Assembly: GCA_002413745.1 (NCBI GenBank)
Contig: DHXP01000009.1
Location: 2,204 to 37,317, forward strand
Direction: 5' to 3'
Source of the DNA: Flavobacterium sp. UBA5153
GTDB lineage: Bacteria; Bacteroidota; Bacteroidia; Flavobacteriales; Flavobacteriaceae
DNA length: 35,114 nucleotides
In this document: piece after piece, positions 22,596-29,281 of the stretch
Layout of the letters: each line of letters starts with the position of its first letter
How positions within the stretch are numbered: position 1 is the first letter of the stretch
Position numbers and translations under genes: made by a program
The notes under the pieces: generated by a model
Database searches by the model: none
Seen by the model: the letters and a program-made list of their open reading frames with translations, nothing else
What the model was told of the DNA's origin: nothing

Positions 22596-23945
22596 ATGTT
22601 CGATAATTTAAGCGATAAATTAGACAAAGCCTTTCATATACTTAAAGGTCACGGAAAAATAACTGAAGTAAACGTTGCCGAAACTTTGAAAGAAGTTCGT
22701 CGCGCTTTATTGGATGCCGACGTGAATTTTAAAATTGCCAAAGATTTTACCACTAAAGTAAAGGAAAAAGCGATTGGTCAAAATGTGTTGACCACACTTC
22801 AACCCGGACAGTTATTAGTAAAAATAGTCAAAGACGAACTAACAGAATTAATGGGTGGTGATGTCGCCGGAATCAATCTTTCCGGAAATCCTACCGTTAT
22901 TTTAATGTCGGGATTACAAGGTTCGGGAAAGACCACTTTTTCTGGAAAATTGGCCAATTATCTTCAAACTAAAAAGAATAAAAAACCACTGTTAGTTGCC
23001 TGTGATATTTATCGTCCAGCGGCAATCCAACAGTTATATGTTGTTGGAGACTCAATAGGCGTTGAGGTTTATTCAGAACCCGAAAATAAAAACCCTGTCG
23101 AAATTGCCCAAAATGCCATTAAACACGCCAAAGCGAATGGTTTTAATGTGGTGATTGTCGATACAGCTGGTCGTTTGGCAGTTGATGAGGCAATGATGAC
23201 TGAAATTGCCAATGTTCACAAAGCCATCCAGCCGCACGAAACCTTGTTTGTTGTTGATGCGATGACGGGTCAAGATGCCGTGAATACAGCAAAAACTTTC
23301 AATGACAGATTGAATTTTGACGGTGTAATCTTAACCAAATTAGATGGTGATACTCGTGGTGGAGCTGCAATTTCCATCAAATCTGTGGTTAATAAACCCA
23401 TCAAATTTGTAGGAACAGGCGAAAAAATGGATGCAATTGATGTGTTCTATCCTGTTCGTATGGCGGAACGTATCCTTGGAATGGGTGACGTTGTGTCCTT
23501 GGTTGAAAGAGCCCAAGAACAATTTGACGAAGAAGAAGCCAGAAAAATACAGAAGAAAATTGCTAAAAACGAATTTGGTTTTGATGACTTCCTTTCCCAA
23601 ATTCAGCAAGTAAAAAAAATGGGGAATATGAAGGATTTGGTAGGAATGATTCCTGGAGCCACAAAAGCTATGAAAGATGTCGAAATTGAAGACGATGCTT
23701 TCAAACATATTGAAGCGATTATTCATTCGATGACTCCAAAAGAAAGAACAAAACCAACCATAATTGACGTAAAAAGAAAAACCAGGATTGCCAAAGGTTC
23801 CGGAACAAAAATTGAGCAAGTCAATCAATTAATGAAACAGTTTGAGCAAATGAGCAAAATGATGAAGATGATGCAAGGTCCTGGTGGGAAAAATATGATG
23901 AAAATGATGGGAAATATGAAAGGCGGAATGCCTGGAATGAGATAA
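22596..23945 (+). CDS. ffh: Signal recognition particle GTPase Ffh
   Basis: Ffh with 4.5S RNA binds signal peptides on nascent inner-membrane proteins and hands ribosomes to FtsY. At 449 residues it has the N-domain helical bundle (1-90), then the G domain: GLQGSGKT at 106-113, DIYRPAA at 137-143, DTAGR at 189-193 and TKLDGDTRGG at about 246-255. The methionine-rich M domain (from about residue 325) ends with many Met residues (MMKMMQGPGGKNMMKMMGNM), which line the signal-peptide groove. No SRP RNA gene was seen nearby. The folD gene follows after 94 nt. Confidence 0.97.
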   Translation: MFDNLSDKLDKAFHILKGHGKITEVNVAETLKEVRRALLDADVNFKIAKDFTTKVKEKAIGQNVLTTLQPGQLLVKIVKDELTELMGGDVAGINLSGNPTVILMSGLQGSGKTTFSGKLANYLQTKKNKKPLLVACDIYRPAAIQQLYVVGDSIGVEVYSEPENKNPVEIAQNAIKHAKANGFNVVIVDTAGRLAVDEAMMTEIANVHKAIQPHETLFVVDAMTGQDAVNTAKTFNDRLNFDGVILTKLDGDTRGGAAISIKSVVNKPIKFVGTGEKMDAIDVFYPVRMAERILGMGDVVSLVERAQEQFDEEEARKIQKKIAKNEFGFDDFLSQIQQVKKMGNMKDLVGMIPGATKAMKDVEIEDDAFKHIEAIIHSMTPKERTKPTIIDVKRKTRIAKGSGTKIEQVNQLMKQFEQMSKMMKMMQGPGGKNMMKMMGNMKGGMPGMR

Positions 23946-24039
23946 AAAAAGTGTTCAGATAAATACGATATTCGAGAGGTTTTATTTAAGGTTGACAAAA
24001 CTTTAAACGTGAAACTTTAAACTTTTTAAACAAAAAGAA

Positions 24040-24921
24040 ATGCAATTACTAGACGGAAAAAAAACATCGGAAGACATTAAAAACGAGATTGCTGCCGAAG
24101 TGCAAAAAATGAAAGCTGACGGACAGAAAGTTCCTCATTTAGCAGCTGTCATTGTTGGTACTAACGGTGCAAGTTTGACTTATGTGGGCAGCAAAGTAAG
24201 ATCGTGCCAACAAATAGGATTTGAATCTACTTTGGTATCGTTGCCTTCAACTATTTCGGAAGCTGAATTACTTACAAAAATCAAGGAACTTAATGAAGAT
24301 GAAGCTCTAGATGGTTTCATAGTTCAATTGCCTTTGCCAAAACACATTGATGAACAAAAAATCCTGATGGCAATAGATCCGGATAAAGATGTAGATGGTT
24401 TTCATCCCACCAATTTTGGCAAAATGGCGTTAGAAATGGAAACTTTTTTACCGGCAACCCCGTATGGAATTATGGAGTTATTAGAACGTTACAAAGTGGA
24501 AACAGCTGGCAAACATACCGTTGTTATTGGTAGAAGCCATATTGTGGGTCGCCCAATGAGTATCTTGATGAGCCGCAAAGGATATCCAGGTGATTCAACG
24601 GTAACTCTTACTCACAGTAGAACCAAAAATATTGAGGAGTTTACTAAAAATGCTGATATTATCATTACTGCTTTAGGAGTTCCGAATTATCTTAAAGCTG
24701 ATATGGTAAAAGACGGAGTTGTAGTAATTGACGTTGGTATTACTAGAGTAGAAGACGCTTCGCATCCAAAAGGATATGTAATTACTGGTGATGTTGATTT
24801 TGAAAACGTAAGCAAAAAATCGTCTTTTATAACTCCGGTTCCTGGTGGAGTAGGTCCTATGACAATTGCGATGTTGTTGAAAAACACGCTTTTGGCAAGA
24901 CAGATCAGGATGAAAAAATAA
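24040..24921 (+). CDS. folD: Bifunctional 5,10-methylene-THF dehydrogenase / cyclohydrolase FolD
   Basis: FolD interconverts methylene-, methenyl- and 10-formyl-tetrahydrofolate, supplying one-carbon units for purines. The 293-residue protein shows the catalytic Tyr/Lys in [12 protein letters not shown] (Lys52), the substrate loop [29 protein letters not shown], the NADP-binding [14 protein letters not shown], and near the end [18 protein letters not shown]. The last is written [11 protein letters not shown], the normal signature. It has its own terminator at 24970. Confidence 0.97.
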   Translation: MQLLDGKKTSEDIKNEIAAEVQKMKADGQKVPHLAAVIVGTNGASLTYVGSKVRSCQQIGFESTLVSLPSTISEAELLTKIKELNEDEALDGFIVQLPLPKHIDEQKILMAIDPDKDVDGFHPTNFGKMALEMETFLPATPYGIMELLERYKVETAGKHTVVIGRSHIVGRPMSILMSRKGYPGDSTVTLTHSRTKNIEEFTKNADIIITALGVPNYLKADMVKDGVVVIDVGITRVEDASHPKGYVITGDVDFENVSKKSSFITPVPGGVGPMTIAMLLKNTLLARQIRMKK

Positions 24922-24969
24922 GAATTCAAAAATAAAAAACGGGATTAGAAACAAAACAATTATCCTATA

Positions 24970-25004
24970 AATCCGTATTGAGAAATCAATGCGGATTTTT
25001 TTTT
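24970..25004 (+). terminator. Rho-independent terminator of folD
   Basis: aatccgtattg pairs with caatgcggatt (one G-U) around agaaat, followed by eight or more Ts. Confidence 0.85.
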
Positions 25005-25023
25005 GGGCGAGCCCTCGTTTACA

Positions 25024-25187
25024 CATTGCGAGGTACGAAGCAATCTCTAGTAAACTCGGTCAGGCTATTCGTTGTAATCTTTGTTCCGCTGCGCTGCACA
25101 AAGGATTTTTACTGCTATCCTTCTCGCAAAACCACATTGCGAGGAATTAGTAAAGGTCATTGCGAGGAGGTACGACGAAGCAATCTC
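25024..25187. repeat. Cluster of 'cattgcgagg...acgaagcaatctc' repeats
   Basis: The unit cattgcgagg-tacgaa-gcaatctc occurs at 25024-25047 and, with a longer middle, at 25158-25187. A half unit is at 25135-25144. Each has attgc/gcaat arms, so each can form a hairpin. Between them, ctttgt...acaaag forms another. This looks like a REP-type repeat seen in various bacterial genomes. It fills much of the 24922-25475 gap before the cassette leader; nothing else is seen in 25190-25330. Confidence 0.6.
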
Positions 25188-25334
25188 ATCCAGATAAAAC
25201 GGATAAAATAGACTTACGTTACATTCAAAAAATCTTGGACTCAGAAGTAAAACAACAGAAATTTGTGCCTAACTAAGTAAGAAAAGTTTTTAACGAACAC
25301 AAAGTTATTTAAGCGATTTGTAAGTATTTTTACA

Positions 25335-25342
25335 TATATTAG
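25335..25342 (+). promoter_or_regulatory. -7-like element (TATATTAG) before leader copy 2
   Basis: One base off TAnnTTTG, 13 nt before the leader, matching the exact TATATTTG placed 12 nt before leader copy 1. Confidence 0.4.
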
Positions 25343-25355
25343 CAATATCAAAAAA

Positions 25356-25426
25356 GGATGACGTTTATCATCCCAATCCACCCAAATAAGGGTGGATTGG
25401 GATGATTTTGTCAGACCTATTTGCAA
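25356..25426 (+). promoter_or_regulatory. 71-nt structured leader next to the cassette junction, copy 2
   Basis: Segments GGATGA (25356-25361), loop CGTTTA, TCATCC (25368-25373), 26 nt including ATCCACCCAA and AGGG, GGATGA (25400-25405), then 21 nt with GTCAG and TATTTGCAA, ending at the GTT of the cassette start (25427). Two folds compete: a 6-bp hairpin at the 5' end, or a 17-bp perfect helix (25367-25383 / 25390-25406). I count 47 of 71 positions identical to the minus-strand copy with no gaps. The changes at positions 2-3, 16-17 and 46-47 are compensatory. It may be an attI-like recombination site, a 5' UTR switch, or both. Confidence 0.7.
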
Positions 25427-25475
25427 GTTGTACCGCATTTTGACGCCGAATAGAACCTAACACATTTAATAGAAT

Positions 25476-26168
25476 ATGGGAAAAATTAGAATTATTTCAA
25501 AAGACAGAGGAAGTTATGAGTCTACAAGTTCAACTTGGGAATATCTACCCAAATTAGCAGAAGGTGATATTTCAGAAAATGAAAAGAATATTATAATTAA
25601 AACGGTTGATAACACTATTGCTGATAATATTATAACTATAAACAAAGAGTATATTTATGCAAATACCCCTGAATTTATAACATATAGATTTTATCTAAAA
25701 TATGGAGGCGGATTACAAATTTTATTGAAAAAATTTAAAGAACATAAAACATCATACGAATTAACAGGATTTTATGCGGATAGTTTTAAAATAAAGTTTG
25801 AGGCAGATACTGGTTTCGTTGATAACACCTTAAACGACCCTAATTTCAATCCAACTTTTACAAAAAAACAATTTCTAGATGGTCAAGAATTAGCTCTTCT
25901 ATATCAAGCATTAATGAAAGAATTATTTGCTAAACCAAAAAAAGGATATTTATTGTTTGAAACTCATAATGGTGGTGGAAATTTATATTTTGATAAAGAT
26001 TACTTTAATGAATTAAAAAGTAGCATTGATGAAAAATTTCATAGTGGAAAATTTGCTGAAAGCAATGCTGAATATGAATGGATACAATTGAAAAAGAAGA
26101 TTGATAACTCTGAAAATGTCATAAATCCAAATATTTCAAATTGTAGAATTTATTCAGTGAGTTTATGA
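25476..26168 (+). CDS. Hypothetical protein, first gene of cassette 1
   Basis: I recognise no family in this 230-residue protein. It has no signal peptide or membrane segment, and is rich in Lys, Asn, Ile and Phe. It has a short N-terminal basic strand (MGKIRIISKDRGSYES), a possible beta region (ITYRFYLKYGGGLQILLKKF, YELTGFYADSFKIKFEAD), and a central helix (LALLYQALMKELFAKP) before YLLFETHNGGGNLYFD. Its stop overlaps the next start (ATGA, 26165-26168), so the two are translationally coupled and probably act together, like toxin/immunity or two-gene defence pairs. It starts 49 nt into the unit beginning GTTGTACCGC. Confidence 0.6.
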   Translation: MGKIRIISKDRGSYESTSSTWEYLPKLAEGDISENEKNIIIKTVDNTIADNIITINKEYIYANTPEFITYRFYLKYGGGLQILLKKFKEHKTSYELTGFYADSFKIKFEADTGFVDNTLNDPNFNPTFTKKQFLDGQELALLYQALMKELFAKPKKGYLLFETHNGGGNLYFDKDYFNELKSSIDEKFHSGKFAESNAEYEWIQLKKKIDNSENVINPNISNCRIYSVSL

Positions 26169-26605
26169 TTGATAGCGTAATTTATATTGAAAAAATGATT
26201 TATAGTTGGTGCATAAGAGATGATAAATACGGTTTAACATTACCGAACATAATCGGAGCAATGCAACTAGAAAATAATAAACCAAACTATACTATTGAAA
26301 CTTTTTTCAAAGATTTACCAAAGGTAAATTTGGATATAAAAATCAGTTTATGTTCAGATTTAGAGGAATTTGTTTTTGGAACATTCAAAAGAGAAGACGC
26401 ACCAAAAAAGTTCTATAGTGAAACTAACACAATATTTTATTCAAAAAATGAAATAAAAATTTCTAGTTATGAAGAGCTAATTAATTTATTTAAAAAGAAA
26501 TACTCGGATAAAATTGAAAATGGACTTTATTCAAAAAATTACTTTACAAAAAAATGGAGCGGTTTAACCGAAGAAGATAAATGTTTTTTAAAAAGTATTC
26601 ATTAA
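26165..26605 (+). CDS. Hypothetical protein, second gene of cassette 1
   Basis: This 146-residue soluble protein is of unknown family. It has two halves: MIDSVIYIEKMIYSWCIRDD then a segment with KVNLDIKISLCSDLEEFVFG, and a helical C-terminus (SSYEELINLFKKKYSDKI, NYFTKKWSGLTEEDKCFLK). It overlaps the preceding gene by 4 nt. The stop (26603-26605) lies six bases before the cassette-end site. Partner role is inferred only from the coupling. Confidence 0.6.
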   Translation: MIDSVIYIEKMIYSWCIRDDKYGLTLPNIIGAMQLENNKPNYTIETFFKDLPKVNLDIKISLCSDLEEFVFGTFKREDAPKKFYSETNTIFYSKNEIKISSYEELINLFKKKYSDKIENGLYSKNYFTKKWSGLTEEDKCFLKSIH

Positions 26606-26611
26606 GAAAAC

Positions 26612-26748
26612 GCGGTACAACAGCGGTTTTGCGAGATTGCGAAATATGTGCAATATTCACGTTTATCGTTCGCAAGAAATTTTATCTTAGCCAAAAGTAC
26701 TCGGTTACGAACTTCGCAACCTCGCAAAGCCGCGAAACGTTGGCGGTA
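26612..26748 (+). repeat. Cassette-end (attC-like) site B
   Basis: Starts GCGGTACAAC (26612-26621), exact complement of its cassette's own first bases GTTGTACCGC (25427-25436), then AGCGG. Left arm 26623-26643 (gcggttttgcgag, attgcgaa) pairs with 26713-26733 (ttcgcaacctcgcaaagccgc) over 21 positions with one G-T and one A-C. The apical region is about 70 nt. It ends CGTT followed by GGCGGTA, which is the start of the next cassette (26739). The arms leave a few unpaired bases next to AAC/GTT, as in attC sites. Confidence 0.65.
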
Positions 26749-26769
26749 AGTTGAGCACTAACAGAACAA

Positions 26770-27477
26770 ATGGAAGCAGAAACAAACAAAATAATAGTTC
26801 ATACAACTAAAAATTTTCAAAATTTAAAAAGTATTTTGGAATCCAAATCCTTAAGAATTTCTTTTTGTTGCGAAAATTTTTATTTTAATAAAACGGCAAT
26901 CTCGAAAGCAGCTCATCCAATGATTTGTTTTAGTGAATACAATCCCGCAACTATCAATAATGAAATTATCACATATGGAAAATATGGAGTTGGATTTAGT
27001 AAAAGCTGGGCAAGAAATAAAAAAATTGGCCCTGTTTTATATGTGAGTGATACTTCAACAGCAGCAAAAGGGATGAAAGAACTTTTAACTGCAAGAAGAA
27101 TTAAGTCTTTCGACAAAAAATTAGACCCAAAATTGAGATTAGCTATTATGGAAGTTAAATGTTTTATGAAAAATGAAAATGGATATAATAGCTATTCAAA
27201 AAATCCTCAATTTGACTTTAAATCGGAAAATGAATGGAGATTCGTGCCATTGAAAAATGAAATTAAAAATTATTTAATTTCTCAAAATCAATCAACATAT
27301 TTAAAAAATAAAAAGAAACATAATCAAAAGTTGGAAAAATTCCCTCTAAAGTTTGAGTTAAATGATTTGAAAGTTATTTATGTATCTAACACAAAAGAGA
27401 GGAATGATATTATTAATTTAACGGGTATAACACCTGAAATAGTTAAAATCGCAAAGTGGAAGTGGAAAACAGAATAA
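26770..27477 (+). CDS. AbiGi-like abortive-infection protein
   Basis: A 235-residue soluble protein resembling the AbiGi family (the antitoxin half of the lactococcal AbiG abortive infection system). The pattern is IIVHTTKNFQNLKSILESKSLRIS near the start, then HPMICFSEYNP where AbiGi proteins have PMVCFCDIP, then YGKYGVGFSKSWARNKKIGPVLYV, a close match to the family's YG-x-YGIGxSKEW core. NEWRFVPLKNEIKNYLI and LKVIYVSNTKERNDII follow, like the later family region. Members act in phage defence or as toxin-antitoxin partners. It starts 31 nt into the unit beginning GTTGGCGGTA and is followed by a small ORF rather than an obvious AbiGii nucleotidyltransferase. Confidence 0.65.
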   Translation: MEAETNKIIVHTTKNFQNLKSILESKSLRISFCCENFYFNKTAISKAAHPMICFSEYNPATINNEIITYGKYGVGFSKSWARNKKIGPVLYVSDTSTAAKGMKELLTARRIKSFDKKLDPKLRLAIMEVKCFMKNENGYNSYSKNPQFDFKSENEWRFVPLKNEIKNYLISQNQSTYLKNKKKHNQKLEKFPLKFELNDLKVIYVSNTKERNDIINLTGITPEIVKIAKWKWKTE

Positions 27478-27518
27478 AAATGAACAAACAAAATGTTTAA
27501 TAACAAAATCTTACAAAT

Positions 27519-27842
27519 ATGGTAAAAGAATTTAGATTAATTCAGGTAATTGAGAGTGTTGATAATATTACAAGAGATGAAATTGAAATTTTTGAACTGA
27601 CACCAATTGAATATAATTTCAATAAAACCGGTTATAATTTTATCCCAGAGCCTTCTGCTAAAAATTATTTTTTTATTTATCAAACATCTGAAAATGCTGG
27701 TTCTGAATTTATGAATAATCCTGAAGAAATAAAGACGATGGATTTAACTCAATTTGAACTAAAAACTATTAAAACACCAGAGGGAGAAAGAAAAACCTTT
27801 TTTTCAAATAGATTAGCCGAGAAAAGACGGAGATTTAGCTGA
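27519..27842 (+). CDS. Small hypothetical protein, second gene of cassette 2
   Basis: This acidic-then-basic 107-residue protein is of unknown family. It opens MVKEFRLIQVIESVDNITRD and ends in a basic tail (FFSNRLAEKRRRFS) that could bind nucleic acid. It lies 41 nt after the AbiGi-like gene in the same unit, before the cassette-end site at 27870. A partner of the AbiGi-like protein is possible but only by position. Confidence 0.55.
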   Translation: MVKEFRLIQVIESVDNITRDEIEIFELTPIEYNFNKTGYNFIPEPSAKNYFFIYQTSENAGSEFMNNPEEIKTMDLTQFELKTIKTPEGERKTFFSNRLAEKRRRFS

Positions 27843-27869
27843 AAATAAAAATTTGGGTAAAATAAAACC

Positions 27870-27932
27870 TACCGCCAACAGCTAGGGTTTCCTTGCGTGC
27901 GCAGCACGAAAAATGAAACCCGTGTTGAACGG
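27870..27932 (+). repeat. Cassette-end (attC-like) site C
   Basis: Starts TACCGCCAAC (27870-27879), exact complement of its own cassette's start GTTGGCGGTA (26739-26748), followed by AGC. A stem gggtttc (27885-27891) / gaaaccc (27915-27921) encloses a second perfect hairpin cgtgc-gca-gcacg. It ends GTT GAACGG, the start of the next unit (27924). Its length (63 nt including both arms) is in the range of known attC sites. Confidence 0.65.
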
Positions 27933-27938
27933 AAATAA

Positions 27939-28275
27939 ATTAGAAAGTATGAAGGAAGTTTTGGAACTGTTCAAGTAACCGGACCAAAACTTATCTACAG
28001 TTCAGACTTTATATACGGTATGGTTTTTACTCCAAAATACACTGACATCGGAAATTGGAAATTTAATCCCGAAACGACGATAATTGACCACGATCTGTAT
28101 ATTCTCAGCACAGATTTTGTTGGTAAAGATTTAATTAGATAAAAAGTAACAGCAAAATCAAGTGGATGGTAATTACTATGAAAGAATTGAAGATAAAATA
28201 CTTAAAATTGAAAAAGAAGAAATGTTGATTGATAATAGAGGATTAATCGATGTTTATAGAAAAGTTAAAAAATAA
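27939..28275 (+). pseudogene. Decayed gene in cassette 3
   Basis: Two open segments in different frames: 27939-28142 (YEGSFGTVQVTGPKLIYS ... LSTDFVGKDLIR, TAA) and 28150-28275 (QQNQVDGNYYERIEDKI ... LIDVYRKVKK, TAA). Neither has a good start; a TAA lies directly before the first. The pair looks like one gene that lost its 5' end and picked up a frameshift. The family is unknown. Consistent with decay, the sequence after the second stop (TTGCATAACATCTAG) does not complement the unit's start GTTGAACGG. The rest of 27843-28369 is site C and the terminator. Confidence 0.55.
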
Positions 28276-28308
28276 CCGATTGCATAACATCTAGCAAACT
28301 AGGCGGAA

Positions 28309-28366
28309 AAAGTCCTTAAAAACCCTTCAAGCGTTTCGATAAACGACTCTTAAGGGGCTTTTTTTG
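28309..28366. terminator. Bidirectional terminator between the cassette array and rluF
   Basis: agtccttaa (28311-28319) pairs with ttaaggggct, with an inner hairpin cgttt-cgat-aaacg, and T runs on both strands. It separates the plus-strand array from the minus-strand rluF. Confidence 0.75.
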
Positions 28367-28369
28367 CTT

Positions 28370-29182
28370 TTAATAATCCCCTCTTTTCTTAAATCGAGGA
28401 TCATCTCTTTTAATGAATTCGGTTCTTCTTTTTACAGGTTCTTGTTTTGGCAAACTGGCTTCTTCGGTTTTGCTTGAAGGTTCAATGAGTTGGTTGAGCT
28501 CCTTGATTTCGGTATCGGTCAAATCACGGTATCTTCCCACGGGAATATCAAGCGAAATATTGATAATTCGGATGCGTTTCAAAGCCGTAACTTCATATCC
28601 TAAATATTCGCACATTCTACGAATTTGGCGGTTCAAACCTTGTGTAAGGATTATTTTGAAAGTGGTCGAGCTGATTTTTTCCACTTTGCATTTTCGGGTA
28701 ATGGTATCCAAAATAGGAACCCCATTTCCCATTTTTTCGATAAAACGATCTGTTATAAGTTTGTTTACCGTTACGGTATATTCTTTTTCGTGATTGTTTC
28801 GGGCTCGAAGAATTTTGTTGACAATATCGCCGTCATTGGTCATAAAAATCAAACCTTCACTGGCTTTGTCCAATCGTCCAATAGGAAAAATTCGTTTGGG
28901 ATAATTGATATAATCCACGATATTATTGCGAACGTCCAAGTTTGTGGTACATTCAATTCCCACAGGTTTATTGAAAGCGAGATAAACAGGTTTCTCGTTT
29001 TTCTCCCGGATTAGCTTGCCGTCAATGCGCACTTCATCATCAGGCGAAACTTTGGTTCCTAATTCCGGAACGATTCCGTTGATGGTTACGCGACCTTCTT
29101 CGATAAGTTTATCTGCTTCACGGCGGGAGCAAAAGCCGGTTTCTCCGATGAATTTATTGAGGCGTTTTAGATTTTCTTCCAT
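28370..29182 (-). CDS. rluF: 23S rRNA pseudouridine synthase RluF
   Basis: RluF isomerises uridine 2604 (and with less specificity 2605) of 23S rRNA and, in relatives, tRNA-Tyr U35. The 270-residue protein has an S4 RNA-binding domain (residues 1-60, LNKFIGETGFCSRREADKLI), catalytic Asp105 in the loop FPIGRLDKASEGL, and the GLNRQIRRMCEYLGYEVTAL motif. KPVGIECTT and PVGRYRDLT fit RluF better than RluB or RsuA. The C-terminal tail (PVKRRTEFIKRDDPRFKKR) is basic and typical of Flavobacteriaceae. It is convergent with the cassette array. Confidence 0.85.
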   Translation of the reverse strand: MEENLKRLNKFIGETGFCSRREADKLIEEGRVTINGIVPELGTKVSPDDEVRIDGKLIREKNEKPVYLAFNKPVGIECTTNLDVRNNIVDYINYPKRIFPIGRLDKASEGLIFMTNDGDIVNKILRARNNHEKEYTVTVNKLITDRFIEKMGNGVPILDTITRKCKVEKISSTTFKIILTQGLNRQIRRMCEYLGYEVTALKRIRIINISLDIPVGRYRDLTDTEIKELNQLIEPSSKTEEASLPKQEPVKRRTEFIKRDDPRFKKRGDY

Positions 29183-29281
29183 AAGGCAAAAGTAATCAAT
29201 TTACTTCGTCTGTTCGCTTTGCTCGGGTGGAAATGTGACGAATTGAAAATTTGAAATAGACTAGAATGGAATATTTGCGTT

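Noticed and set aside
24673-25026. 117-codon minus-strand frame over the end of folD
   Set aside because: It is antisense to folD and its terminator, with low-complexity Ile/Phe-rich translation.
25024-25187. Possible CRISPR repeats
   Set aside because: The repeats differ in length, are only two and a half copies, have unequal spacing and form hairpins typical of REP-type elements; no cas gene is present.
25266-25278. A GCCTAAC string that fits the canonical attC box before the leader
   Set aside because: It has no partner GTTRRRY and no hairpin nearby; a single seven-base match is expected by chance.
25427-28300. A classical mobile integron with intI and consensus attC sites
   Set aside because: No tyrosine recombinase gene lies in the window and the end boxes do not match RYYYAAC/GTTRRRY, so only the geometry is integron-like.
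28284-28305. A fourth complete cassette-end site (ataacatctag...ctaggcgg)
   Set aside because: The stem is only four bases and no closing GTT follows, so at most it is a broken remnant.
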